Source: Lepeophtheirus salmonis (lineage: Eukaryota > Arthropoda > Copepoda > Siphonostomatoida > Caligidae). Taken from it: a stretch of 64,000 bases of DNA. The position numbers and the translations under genes are program-made. Below are positions 11,795 through 23,169 of the stretch, one piece after another. The DNA lies in NCBI RefSeq assembly GCF_016086655.4, contig NC_052144.2:30287896-30351895 (forward strand), written 5' to 3'. The notes beneath the pieces were generated by a model. That model worked only from the letters and a program-made list of their open reading frames with translations. It was not told the DNA's origin and made no database searches. Each line of letters opens with the position of its first letter. Position 1 is the first letter of the stretch.

Positions 11795-12495
11795 ATTAAA
11801 ACCCAACTTAATGACAAAGGAAAAATGTGATATTTGAAATAAAACAATTTTGTAAATATCAAAAACCCCAATAAAATTGTTAAACTCGTATAGTTATTTT
11901 TGTTTCATATCAATTAAAAGGGAGGTAAAGTGTGAAAATTAGAAGAAATGCTTACCACTGCAAATGTAATAGTTGGTTCGTTACTACGTAAATAAGACCG
12001 AATCATGATAAATAATATTTTTTAATAGATATTAGAGCTTAATATATGTGAAAGCTAGAATTTAGGTATACATATTTTTCCTTTGACATCCAAATACTCC
12101 AAAGAAGTAGACCAATTTTCTTACATCTTAATCAAAAAAAGGGTTATTATTCATGCATAATTTGGTTATTTAAATAACCAAGATGGTTAGCATTAAATAT
12201 GCTGATGTCTCAAGAAGACACTATATGCAATATCCTATTGAAAGAGTAATTTTAAAATGATATTCTAACAAATAAAAAAGTATTTTGTTCGTTTTGACTA
12301 TTTCCAAGAAATCCATAAAATAAGAAAAATATATAAGTTGTGTAGACATTAGAGAAGTAATTCCTAACATTTGCATCACAACGAATCCCTATAGCATTTT
12401 TTAATATCTGTTGGCATTTAAATATACTCAAAAATTTTGGTTTCATCTATCGCATAGCCCTTGACGATATGCCTCCGTTGGGAATCTCTGACTTA
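11795..12495. other. Unassigned AT-rich stretch
   Basis: No supported gene or repeat. The minus-strand frame at 12252-12446 has no recognisable motif. Confidence 0.45.
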
Positions 12496-12499
12496 GAGA

Positions 12500-12955
12500 A
12501 ATATATTTTTCAGTTTAATTCCTTTTATTTGTTGGTTCCATTTTGACATCCAAATACAAAGTGGGGGAATCAAAACTTGCGATAGCATTTTATCATAATT
12601 CCATCACCGTTATTTTTAATTACGAGGTTTCATTACGTAACCTAACGATAGCTGGAACAAAAATAAACAAGTGTTTCCTTTATCACATGTCTCTAAGTGT
12701 AAAAATGTCTGAACCACAACAAAAAAGGATACGAATGTGTGATCTCCTCCGTAACATTATCATTACCAAGTAGGCTGTACAAACCGTTTACATATTCATC
12801 CCGACTGCCTTCAGGATCAAAAAGTCCACACATCCCCGTACATCCAGAAACACCAAAACTTTTGCATGAACTAATCGAATCAACAATATGTCTGACTTAT
12901 TATTTTTTGGATCCTCACTCTGTTTATGAAGTATTTCTATGCTGACGTACTAGAA
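12500..12955 (+). pseudogene. Short Tc1/mariner derivative, copy T3
   Basis: A start-like MSEPQQKRIRMCDLLR (from 12705) corresponds to MSGQQLKKKRLSDIRR in copy T4. It is followed by degenerate helix-turn-helix sequence (FTYSSRLPSGSKSPH), then the CATCCAGAAACACCAAAAC junction segment also seen in T2, and a decayed continuation to about 12930. The 5' untranslated part shares TTTAATTACGA with T4. It belongs to the same internally deleted subfamily but is the most diverged copy. No termini were identified. Confidence 0.45.
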
Positions 12956-12959
12956 ACTA

Positions 12960-14400
12960 TATTAATAGACATAGCATCTTAGATGAATGAAGATAGCCTC
13001 ACGGTGTATTAAATTAAATAGAAATCTTTGAATTTAATATTATTAGCTTCGTATAGAAGTTTTATTATTAACTTTTTCAAAGGATTTTACTACTTACTTT
13101 TTTTTTTTTTGCATTTTAGGAAGGGATGCAAAAAATACGTTTATAACTTCATATTAGAAAAAAAAAGCTACAATATATTTATATTCTGCAACTTTAAAAG
13201 ATTATATATTTAAAAAGAAAGGTTTATCATTATAAGAGAATATATTTTTTTTGTGTTTTTTTTTTCTTAAAGCCTTGATAAAGCAAGTTTAAAAGGTTCA
13301 TAATGATTAAAACTTAAATATCCTTCTTTACTATTTTAATTTTTCACAAATATCGAAGTTATCTTTTGTTGTTTTGAAAAATACAAAGCGTTTTGTATCT
13401 ACCAATATAAAAAAAAAGACATCATTTTCTATATGAGGGTTGAGAAACTCCCTCGACATTTTAGTAGAGGGTTTTTCATGCCTATAAACTAAGGGTTAAG
13501 GGTTTTGTTATTGTTACTGCAATGCTTCCTAAGGAATTGCACTTTTTTATTTGCAAAAAGAAGAACATGCATTGCAACTTTGCAAAATAGACCGACATAC
13601 CTACAAGTTTAATCATTTTTTGTGAAATAAAATAAATGCATTAAGGGTGAAAGTGACTCACTGTGGACATTTTTAGAGGAACGAGGAGGAGGCTCACTTT
13701 TTAAGATAAAGTGTTGAGTATATTACCGATATTTTGATTTCATTTTATAATTTCTACTTCAAATTAGTTATTTTATTAACAAAGTGCTTTTAAAAGCTTT
13801 TTTTTTTAAAGAAAATATTTTTCCTCAAAAAATTCCATTTTTATATGGAATCATTCTGATATAATCCCAACACCGCCATTTGAAATTTCCATGCAATGCA
13901 AGTGTATATTTCTGTTTTTGGTGCTAAGTAGATAAAAAATCAATAATATATATATTAGAGTATTTAAAGCTCGGAAATAAATGTACTTACATTAAATCAG
14001 GCTTCATTTTTGCAAAGTTTCTATACCAAACAAAAAAAAAAAAAAGAAGTAAAATGTAATAAATTTAAACTTTCTTTTTTATGAGTTATGTTCGAAAGGA
14101 AACTTGATCCCCCCTCATGTTTTATAATGTATGTTTGTAATTTATGATTTAACTTTAATGATTCATTGCTGGTCGTAAGGTTAGGTGAAAGGGACATAGA
14201 TGTCATGATTATTTTTGTGTTATAAATTGAGGTATTGAAATATCTACTTTGATTATCCATGGCAATCTAAATCGATAGTACATATTGTACCAACCTCAGA
14301 CTCACTACAGATTATGTGTCCTTCTGCAAGACTTACTCCTATAATTTGTAGATTTATCTCTGTTTCTCGGTTACCTTTATATGAGGTTAGCACGAAAAAC
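12960..14400. other. Unassigned AT-rich stretch
   Basis: T-rich sequence with several 10-12 nt T runs and no supported gene. Plus-strand 13028-13213 and minus-strand 14021-14260 are open, but low complexity and without motifs. Confidence 0.5.
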
Positions 14401-14407
14401 TTCCTAC

Positions 14408-14650
14408 CTAAAAAGGATAAAATACATGTTTTCTGAATTTCTGAAATTTTTTTTCAACAGGGTCTCCTTGTAACTCTAAGTACTTCTCCCAACGATGCTC
14501 CCATCTCTGTAACCCTTCCAAAAAGTACTCAACGTTTTTTTCTGCAAAATAATTGTTCACGAAGGTGATTGCTTCTACATTTGACAAAATCTTTGCATTC
14601 CACTGTTTAGACTGTATTTTTGTTTCGGGCGTACAAGGTGGTCCATTTGT
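14408..14650 (-). pseudogene. SETMAR-like mariner transposase, deleted relic
   Basis: One uninterrupted minus frame reads PETKIQSKQWNA and then EAITFVNNYFAEKNVEYFLE and GLQRWEHRWEKYLELQGD, ending at a stop at 14408-14410. The second part is the C-terminal domain of mariner transposases of the SETMAR/FLJ37770 type (pattern NYFxxxNxxFFxxGIxxLxxRWEKCIELQGDYVE). The first, PETKxQSKQW, belongs near the first catalytic aspartate. Joining them directly means the catalytic middle, with the second and third aspartates, is absent. The frame crosses the junction without a stop, so the deletion may predate other decay. No terminal repeats were found. Confidence 0.65.
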
Positions 14651-14949
14651 AATCTGAATACTTACTTTTTCAATAATTGATAAAAGATGAATAATTGAAA
14701 TTAATTCTTATTTAGATGTATTAAATTATACGCAATTAGTTACAAAACAAAACTAACCTGAGCTCTTTAGCTTACGTACAAGTCGATAAAAATACACTTG
14801 AACGTGATCGACGAATGTATATAGGTACACTTCATAAGGATCCCAGTCAACGCTGTGAGTAAGTTCAAAATGTTGCGGAGGAAGAATTATTCTGTCAAAA
14901 TTTCAAACTGCACCAGGAGAAGTTAAAGAAAATTGTCAGGCCCATTCCT

Positions 14950-15401
14950 TCAATTGCATGAGGGCCAATACCAGAGATCTTGGGGTTTCATACCAGACTG
15001 TCCAGAGATCTCAGAGCTTCATACTAGACTGTCGAGAGATCTATTAAATAAGTGGATAAAAAGAGCTTAGTGAGGTTGGAGAGGCCACTTTTGACTCTGC
15101 CAATGAAAGAAACCCATCTTGCCCGTTCCAAGACTCTTTTGAATGATTTGAATTAGGTTGTTGAGTTCTTTTGAACGATTTTTCGACACTTTTGGCCCCT
15201 CCAGCCTTGATACCAAGCCCCTTGACTACAGCTTTAGGGTGCATACTGAGGGGAAGGACTGGAGTGTCTGTCATCCAAACACCGAGGCCTAAAACTACTG
15301 TCAGCAAGCACTTGGACACAATGAAAGAGGACTACACCCGCAGCGGGTGCCAGGCATTCCACTGCCGCCTGGAAGCCATAATTGCCGTTAAGTGCGGCTA
15401 A
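14950..15401 (+). pseudogene. Mariner transposase relic, N-terminus joined to C-terminus
   Basis: The sequence contains a helix-turn-helix core (TRDLGVSYQTV, 14960-15000) and then KKSLVRLERPLLTLPMKETH and LARSKTLLNDLN, the linker leading to the catalytic domain. It goes straight to a decayed DFWPPSSPDLNPLDYS block (about 15175-15235) and a C-terminus reading YTRSGCQAFHCRLEAIIAVK before a stop. The first and second aspartate segments are missing. The HTH segment is partly duplicated in tandem (CATACCAGACTGTC at about 14985 and CATACTAGACTGTC at about 15020). The part after DFW is in shifted frames. This lineage is close to T1-T4 at the C-terminus, but the linker differs. Confidence 0.65.
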
Positions 15402-15404
15402 ATT

Positions 15405-16179
15405 AATGATTAATAGAGGTCAGATACAAATCTATTATTGGTGTTGATTTATTTGAAATTTTATTGTGTATTAATAAATTATATCTTGTTGAAGTTTAAA
15501 ATTGAAAGTTAGTTAGAATTTAATGGACCAGTCGGTAAAATGGTGTATCCAAGTTTCACCTATAGTAGCTAATCGGTACCACAAATTGGATTTATTGCGC
15601 CTAAACTGCACCAACAGAGCAATACTCGATTTTCTCCAATTTTCACAGAAACACTCACTCAAACGACTGTTACATAAAAACTGGGCTTCCGAAATTGGCT
15701 GAAACTTTGATGAGTAACTGTCAATAACTACTAGCTAGATATGACTAACTTTTATTTACGAGTGCTGCCATCTTCACGTTGAATTTGGAAACTTTTAAAA
15801 GCATCCTCGTATTTACAAAACACAGATTGAACTTATTTTTGGCATATGTGTTTAGCAAAAGTGTTTAGTTAACAGCTTTACATAGAATGTACAATTGAAA
15901 GACGTTCTTGTGCTTTGTGCATAAAATAGTAATCAATGTTTAGGGCAGTAGTAAAAGTTTAAAAAAATCCAAACAAAATAACTTAATTATTTAGTAAGAT
16001 AAGTTTATTATAAAAAGTCATCAATTAAAAATATATAATATTAGCAAAGCAATAAGTTCAGCTATTTACATATATACATATGTAATCCCCTATGCAACAC
16101 TTTTAGGCCTTAAATTTTAATCCAATAAATAATTTATTTGAAAAGTTGACTTGAAATCAGTGTTGCCATTTGTAGTAAT
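15405..16179. other. Unassigned stretch
   Basis: No gene or recognised repeat. A slightly GC-richer patch at 15540-15700 has no readable motif. Confidence 0.45.
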
Positions 16180-17763
16180 TTAACCCTTTCGGGACCATTA
16201 GGCCCTTAATGATATTTTCATCTAACTTTTTCACATTTTTTACTCAATGTGATATACAAAATATTTTTTTTAAATTTACAAATTAATGCATATCTAGGTG
16301 TCCAGATAATTTTGGGTACACCGGCGTCCCTACTATCCTAAAGTGTAAAAATACGAATAAATAATTTTACACAAAAGAGTACTTTTCATTCTTATGATTA
16401 TTTTCTACTAAATAAATTTTTTATTATAATAATAAATAAATAACTATTCTTTTTGAGCATGATAATCACCAAAATAGTTTCTTGATTTTTGTCCAGAAAC
16501 AATGCATAAAAAAACTTAGCATGTATTACATTAAATATGAATTTCATTCACTATTTTCTTATTGTTGAAATTACAACATTTCCCTTTGGTCAATATAACT
16601 GTTGGTAGGTGGAGTGGAATAGGTTGAAAAATGATTTCTCAGCGTGATGCATGACTTGTTTGTGAACTTCAAATTCGACTAATGTATTTACCAATAAGTT
16701 ATTTTACTAAAATAATTTTGAAATCTAATAATTCCATTCCTTTTGGATTATTTTTTTCTGCAATATGTGAATTAACAACACAAATATCCAAGAAATCAAA
16801 TAAAAACGCATAAAATAATAACGACTGGGCCCCCAATGTTTTTCGATCCAATCTATCAGTAGCATTATTTTGATCCAGAATATCAACACCTCCCATACCA
16901 GAGTTGTATTTTTATATAATGGTTGGACATGGGACGGGTATTTAAGAATTTGTCCCTTTTACTTTTCTGACAACCGATAAAACTTGATTACTCTGAACTC
17001 GTGACAATTAAAGTAACTCCAAATATGTCAAACCAATTGCCTGCTACTATATTATTCGTATATTTTAGCTCCATTTCACTTCTACTCAAATCGGTATCTT
17101 TCTTCAAAGTTGGCAACATTTCTTAAAGTTCTGATACAATATAATCCATTTTCGTGTAATTAATTAACTAGTTTGGGAGAACTGAAGAAATTATCGAAAT
17201 ATAGTTTACAGTTGGAACTCTTGAGACAGTCCAAGCACAACACTTTCTCCAAGGCCATATTCATTATTTTCTTTCTTCCCAATGTATAAATTAAACTCAT
17301 AAAGATATCCCGTTTGTCTGTAGCACCTTTACCACCATTTGAATCCCCACTTTAGTGGTTTATTCTTGATATATTCCTTGCTGGACTCTTTTTTCAATGA
17401 ATTTAGTCATGTGTACATCAATTGACGGTTCTGGAGCATCGGACATGGTGGATTGAAATGCTTCACTTAAATGATCAATTTTATTTTGTAAGTTTTGTAG
17501 ATTTATTTTATAACGAGGTGTTAGCGAAATGAAGGTTTTGAAGAAGGTACATAAATTAAGTTCTAGTCATTGCATTTTTGATACCCTAAGATGATATAAA
17601 ATTATCAACAATCCAACATTTCAAATTAGGAAGCTTCATCACTGGCATCATGATATTAATTCCCTAAAAAGGCAAGGATTTCATATACATTTCTTACAAA
17701 CTATCTATTATTATAACGTAATAAATAAATATTGTTACCTCTAACGTATTTTACCCTTAAGGG
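16180..17763 (-). mobile_element. piggyBac-like element relic, probable extent
   Basis: TTAA at 16180-16183 is followed by CCCTTTCGGG, and at 17754-17763 stands CCCTTAAGGG, a near-mirror of it. piggyBac elements insert at TTAA and usually start with CCC, so these may be the element's ends. The right side lacks a clean external TTAA, so that boundary is uncertain. The transposase relic lies between them on the minus strand. Confidence 0.4.
16699..17690 (-). pseudogene. piggyBac-like transposase relic
   Basis: Read on the minus strand from high to low coordinates, frames give GINIMMPVMKLPNLKCWIVD, then AMTRT..FMYLLQNLHFANT, HLSEAFQSTMSDAPEPSIDV and HMTKFIEKR, a KxGIQMVVKV segment, and finally MGGVDILDQNNATDRLDRKT. 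This is the domain order of the DDE_Tnp_1_7 (piggyBac/PGBD) transposase: G(I/L)xIMMG near the start of the core, the LRFLHF block, the DE-(D/E)-PSIDE region with the first aspartate, and the MGGVDxxD motif that holds the last. PSIDVHM has V where E is usual. Frameshifts and stops occur between blocks. The N-terminus and the C-terminal cysteine-rich domain are absent; the last open frame ends at 16699. Confidence 0.75.
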
Positions 17764-17799
17764 CAATAGCGACACCCAGGTCCCTTTCTTTTAAAAAAA

Positions 17800-20535
17800 T
17801 ACGTATGAAGTTGAAATTTTCACAGTAGATTAAATATACATAATGCAATATAAAAAATGTAAGTGAACTTTTAATTAGTAAGACCTGTGTAATTATAAAT
17901 AGTTTAACCTGATCTTACAAATAATCAAAAATTGCCAAAACTTAAATCAGTTTAAATAATTTATGTATTTAAAACAGGATCAATATGAAAAATAAATAAA
18001 TGAAAGAACAGATATAGATGGCCATTTAAAAGTAAAAAAAATAAAAAAAACATTTTCGGATAGTTATAAGAAAAGTTATAGCAAATTAAATTTGTAGAGC
18101 ACATTTTCCCTATTGTGCCAAAAGAGTTTCTGTCGTAGGCATAAATTATATTATTGAAACAAATTAATTCCGTGTGTAAAATTTTTTGATATTTTTTATC
18201 TTTAAAAGGAAAATTGTTTTAATTAATGAAATACTAGCATCTCAGAAAATGAATATCAACGAAACCTTGCACATTAAAAATACTTATGTCTATGAAAGGG
18301 AGGAGTTTGAACTGAGAGCTCACTAGTTCTTGTTTATTCTTGATAAAGATAAATATAATTGACGGAACATGAGGATATGTGGATTTGCATCCAATATTGT
18401 TTTAATGAATTTATATCTTTTCACAGGAGTACGACTCTTACTTTATAATTAATGTTCAGGGATCTCGTCTCCTTGCAGGAACATCTTTGTTTCACTCATT
18501 GGCTCTTATCTCCTTTAATGGAAGGGTCATTCTGTGTAGAGATACATTTTAACAAATTGCTAATCTTTAACACAACAAAAAGAGGTATCAATTCCATCTA
18601 TAAGGAATTATTTGAGACAATTACACATCCAGTACGTTTCAATCCACGATTCCAATTCCCTTATAGTCATTATTTCGATTTGTGAGTCTCTTATACTATT
18701 CAAAAAGTAGAAGATAGTATTAGACTTTCTAAGTCATTCCTTAGCAAATGGATGAAATTTAGGACTCTATTATGTGTTCACAAAGGGGATCACTACCTTT
18801 TCATGATTCCTCTATTAGAAAATTATTATATCAAATAGCATAATTTTTACTCAAAAAGCAATTCAATGAACAAGAAGGCTATGAATAATATTAATCATAT
18901 ACGTTCACATAAATTGTGCTACCAATTCCAAGCTCTCAGACTCCCATCACTGAGATTGAAGGTAAAAATTCAAACACTAATATAATCATCAGATAGAGCT
19001 CAAATAATTATATTGTTATTGCCGTTCAAATAAATAAATAATTTAATTTTAATGATACACTAATTAATTCGTTTTTTTCTTCTTTAATTTCAAGCATTTC
19101 ATATTTAATCTTAAGGAAACTAAAGCTCAGATAGAATAAAACTTAATGTTTAAAGATGTACTTAAAAAGTATCTTTTTATTGGACAGCTTTTATGTAAAT
19201 TTTATCACAACCCATTAAGTTATACTTTTCACTTTTTGCATAGAGTAAAATAATAGATGTAAATAATTTTATAATTAACGTGTGATGATTTTTCTACTAT
19301 AATAAACTTACTGTTGTATATACTGTAAGAAGTTATAGACAACATATGTTTACGCAATCTATAAAAAAAGTAACGTAAGTAGGATTGTATAAATTTGGTC
19401 GTGTCGGGAAAGGTGTATTTTGACTAGTTGAGAGAAAGACCTTTTGAATCCACGTGCTCGTCATATCAGACGTCTCAACGACTGTGATTGAGCAACATTG
19501 CAAGACCCGAAAAATATTATACGAATCTTCTTGTTTTATTATGAATATAACTTTATTATCAATGACCGTCTTTTCTGAATATATTTTTGAGGTTCTACTT
19601 TCTATTATAATGTCTGGAACCTACTTTGAATTTATTATCACACAGACTGAAGATATATCCATCTTAACATTAACAGTGCTTTTGATTTCAATGAATACTT
19701 GAGAAAAAAAATAACAGGTTGAAAAATAGAAGAAAGTTTTCAGTTATATTTTTAAATAGACATTACTTGGAAATTTTTCATTAAAAATTTATTCAGAAAC
19801 CTTTCAAATCTATAACATTTTCTATAGACAAAATCTTGTTCTTCTTCAATTGTGTTTTTACTTTCACTTGAATACCAACTAAGTATTTCCTTTAAAAATA
19901 GATCTTTGATGTATTCGTGTATTTGTGGAAAAATATTTTTGAAGATTTAGAAACCAGCCGTGAACAGCAGAAGCCATTAAATAATGTTTTGAGTTTAATT
20001 CTCCTGTATATTGCATTTTAAAAATTCTCTTCGTTTGTCAATACTTTCACAGATGAAATTACAATGCTGAAACTGGATTAAAAAAAAACTATTACAAACT
20101 GAGAAGGTGCATTGTCTGAGAATAACTTATAGCCAGTAATTTATTGAGAGTTCTTGAAGTGATATGTAGGAAAAGTCATTTGATTCCATTTTTTAACCGG
20201 AATAGCGCTTAGGGATACCATATTTGCTTGGCATGATGCAGAGAGAGTCATTTAACCTACAAGATGAAGAAACTTTCTGTATATTAGAAAGTCCATGGTG
20301 AGTTTCAAGAATTTTAATAAATAATGACGATAATATAAATTCAAAAAAAAAATAAATATATATATATATATATTTTATTTTAATAAAAAACTTTTGACAT
20401 TTTTTTAATTTCAATTAACAATTTTTTGTTCATTCTTTTATGAGAGGATTATTACAGATGTAATAAAAAGGTTTATTAACAAAAAGTTTCATTAGAAATT
20501 AAATGAAACTTACATAGAGGGTGATAAAAGTTGTT
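17800..20535. other. Unassigned AT-rich stretch
   Basis: No supported gene. The plus-strand frame at 18452-18685 (77 codons, MFRDLVSLQEHLCF..) has somewhat more coding-like composition than its surroundings but no motif I recognise and no clear splice context. 19454-19702 is open but hydrophobic and unassigned. Confidence 0.4.
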
Positions 20536-20539
20536 AGCG

Positions 20540-20735
20540 TTTGAGGCATGTCAAAAAAGAAAAAGTAAATGCGAAAATCTACATGATAACTATGTGACAA
20601 TTTGAAGAATGCATTGTAGGGTATCAGTTTAGCTGTCATGACATGTCCTTAGATCAGCTATCAGCAGCTGCGATGAAGGATAGAGGGAAATACATAAGGA
20701 AATAGGCAAGAATTACTCCAATGTCAATAAAGTAA
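20540..20735 (+). repeat. Dispersed repeat R1, copy b
   Basis: Contains TTAGATCAGCTATCAGCAGCTG followed by AGGCAAGAATTACT (20704-20717) and CAATGTCAAT, in the same order as copies a and c. The 3' part (TTCTACTCTGAGTCC onward) is missing. It keeps more of the 5' part (GACAATTTGAAGAATGCATT) than copy a. Confidence 0.5.
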
Positions 20736-20739
20736 TTTA

Positions 20740-21113
20740 CTATCACTAACAGTAAGTTGCTATAACTTACTTTGACGTAAAATGAGCTATGGAACAACAT
20801 TTCATCCTCCTTTTCATTTCCCCTCCCCCTTCAAAAACAACTTTTTCTCTTTTTTTTTTTTGTTACAATGATTCAATTTTCAGCCATGGATCTTTTCCTG
20901 CCTTTTTTTTTTTGTTTTACTCACAAAAGTATAAAACAAAACATCAAAGATAAACAGAAGCAAAAGATAAAAAACTTTTCTTCTGTTCTCTTTCCTTTTT
21001 TATATTTTTTTTGTATCCCTTTCGAATTTTTATTATTACTCTTGTCATCCATTTCTTTTTTAAATCGTTACCTGAACATACATACAATTGAAAAATCAAC
21101 CTCATATAGTTTA
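20740..21113. other. T-rich stretch
   Basis: Several T runs and a low-complexity plus frame at 20868-21116 (F- and K-rich). No gene supported. Confidence 0.5.
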
Positions 21114-21115
21114 TA

Positions 21116-21637
21116 GATTAGGAAAAAAGTAATTTCGTATTTTTCGCTTTATTTCAATGCTTTATAAGAAGTGTTACAATCACTCAAGTTAAGCCAAATA
21201 TGCCCCGTTCTGCTTCATAACTTGTTACTTCCAATAATCTAATTTCATAATGCCCTTCTAGTAGAAGGCCTTATCCCGAATGACAAAAAACTGGGATAAA
21301 ATTTTTCGGAGGCCTCTATTGAGGGCAAATGTGTACCCCCAAGCGCATTACCCATAGAACAGAAGACTTGGTACCAGATCTGGACTTTAGGGTAGATGCA
21401 TAAGAACTTCCCATACTAGTAACCCAGAGCTTCTGGGGCGTCATTAATGATGTGTGCGGCCTGGCGTAGTCTTAATGAAACATGATGCCACTCCTATTTG
21501 AGTTTATTTTTCTATCGTTTGTCCTTAACAGTCACACCTTTAAAACACTTTATCGTATGATCCAATGTGACCAATAATGAACAAGATATACTTAGTTAAA
21601 AAAAGGCGGGAAATATGTAATTACTATTTCCCCATCA
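21116..21637 (-). mobile_element. Mos1-like mariner, internally deleted, copy M1
   Basis: Bounded by TA at 21114-21115 and 21638-21639. The left end reads GATTAGGAAAAAAGTAATTT and the reversed right end TGATGGGGAAATAGTAATTA, both matching the ends of copy M2. The minus strand encodes the second-aspartate block (ARPHTSLMT, with RQKLWV, 21440-21465) and, in later frames, SPDLVPS and a C-terminal KAFY..KGIMKLDYW and QNGAYLA ending, as in Mos1-type transposases. At 522 bp it is well under half the usual 1.3 kb, and most of the N-terminal half is gone. Several stops and frame changes make the protein nonfunctional. The target TA and recognisable ends show it moved as a short element or was deleted after insertion. 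Confidence 0.7.
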
Positions 21638-21810
21638 TATTATCAAATATTCCTACATGAGTGTAATATTCTGTATCTTAAATCAAAAATTTTAAAATTC
21701 TCAATAATTGGGGGAAATTAATTATGAATCTATACTCTTCTTCTTCCCAGGACAGGTCCAGACATCCAATTTAATGGGTTCAAAAATAGTGACATAAAAA
21801 ACGAAAAACA

Positions 21811-23169
21811 ATGGCAATCATTGACTGGTTTATAATTTTCATAAGGAATTGCAAGACTTTGAAGAATAAATTACACCGGGTCATACATTTTTGCTCTTTA
21901 ATTGAAATGGTATGCTCTGGAGGACAATTTACGTTGAAAAATATGCAAATTTCCTTCATTAACCAAAATTTCACCGTCATTTTCATCCACTTCCACCATT
22001 GATGGGATACGACCGAATTCTAAGAAGAAGTTTCATTTTAAAAACCTCGTGGAACCAAAACAGTTAGAATGGTTAGCCTTATAGAGGGGCATTATCTCCT
22101 TTCACGATTTGAGTAACGACTCAATGTTCAACTGTGGGAAAAAATTTTATCCACTAAAGAGAGCTGCAGACAATCACATGATGCCCATTCCATGGCATTG
22201 GAGAATGTCTTTTGCATTAAATTATAAGGAGGAAGTTGACAAAATTTGCGACAAGTTTTTAGAAATATCGGGCCTGCCAATGTCGTGGAAGAAGAGAATC
22301 ATGGGTTCAATTTTAAAAGTAAAAGATGGAAAGCGATTCACTTAACAACTTCAAATATCGACAGGATGTATATTCTTCAATGCTTCTTGCAAGGAATATG
22401 GAAAATTGTTTGCTACAGTTATTCATGCTTTTGCTGACTGTCCTTCACTACATACACTGAAAAAGTTCATATTGCTTAACATAGCAGGAATAAGTGATAA
22501 ATTCGTGACTGCTATTCTTTTATTCGGGCTCACTTCAAATATGTCGAGTGCTCCTACAAAAACTCGTGCCATTCAATTATATTTTAGGAATTTTTTTCAA
22601 AAAAAATCTATAGTTGGCTCGCTCGAGCTGTAGAAATAGGATAGGAGAGAAGCTGACAGAAGGCGTCCCTATCCAAAATCAAGAATTTAGAGCTATTTTG
22701 ATTTCAACTGCTGCAAGATACTCTGTCCTTGCCATTAAAATTCCGGATTCTTCTAATCTAACGTGGAAGTACACGGGGGATTTGATACGCTACTACCCAT
22801 ATGGTTCGAAAGACAATATGACGTTTCTTCGCCGTCTAATACACATACACAGACGATTGGAAAAGTTTAGTACATCCAATGCTTAATTGTTGTCTTTTTG
22901 TCTCCATCCTACGTTTTTTTTAGTTGTATGATTTTGATAATTTTTATTCATTTGTTTTCTACCTGATCATTTTACTAATTTTATTAAAGATTTTTATGAA
23001 ATGTGATAAACTACTACAGAGTACTTTAATTATCGTTTGACTCACCGTGCTAATTAACTGTTGTAATGACATTAGTTTAGGGGTTTAATTGTAAACTAAA
23101 ATGTGTATTTATATATGTAACTTCTCTAAACGAATAAAGTATTTATGTGAAAAAAAAAAAAAAAAAAAA
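21811..23169 (+). pseudogene. Retrocopy with poly(A); protein possibly nucleoprotein-like (endogenous viral element?)
   Basis: Open frames tile the plus strand from about 21811 to a stop near 22886: one at 21811-22002, a second from about 21938 with stops at about 22077 and 22343, and a third from 22614 to 22886. At least two stops and two frameshifts break what would be about 350 codons. After 250 bp of AT-rich 3' sequence come AATAAA (23133-23138) and 20 A (23150-23169), 11 nt later, the mark of a reverse-transcribed polyadenylated mRNA. Readable pieces include LFATVIHAFADCPSLHTLKK and EFRAILISTAARYSVLAI. Their spacing weakly recalls the nucleoprotein of rhabdovirus-like negative-strand RNA viruses; I hold this as a hypothesis only. 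TTATGTG before the tail also loosely resembles a rhabdovirus gene-end signal. A host-gene processed pseudogene is the alternative. No target duplication was found. Confidence 0.5.
23133..23169 (+). promoter_or_regulatory. Polyadenylation signal plus genomic poly(A) tail
   Basis: AATAAA, then 11 nt, then an uninterrupted run of 20 A. The distance is that of a cleaved and polyadenylated transcript, so the A run most likely was copied from an RNA tail. Confidence 0.6.
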
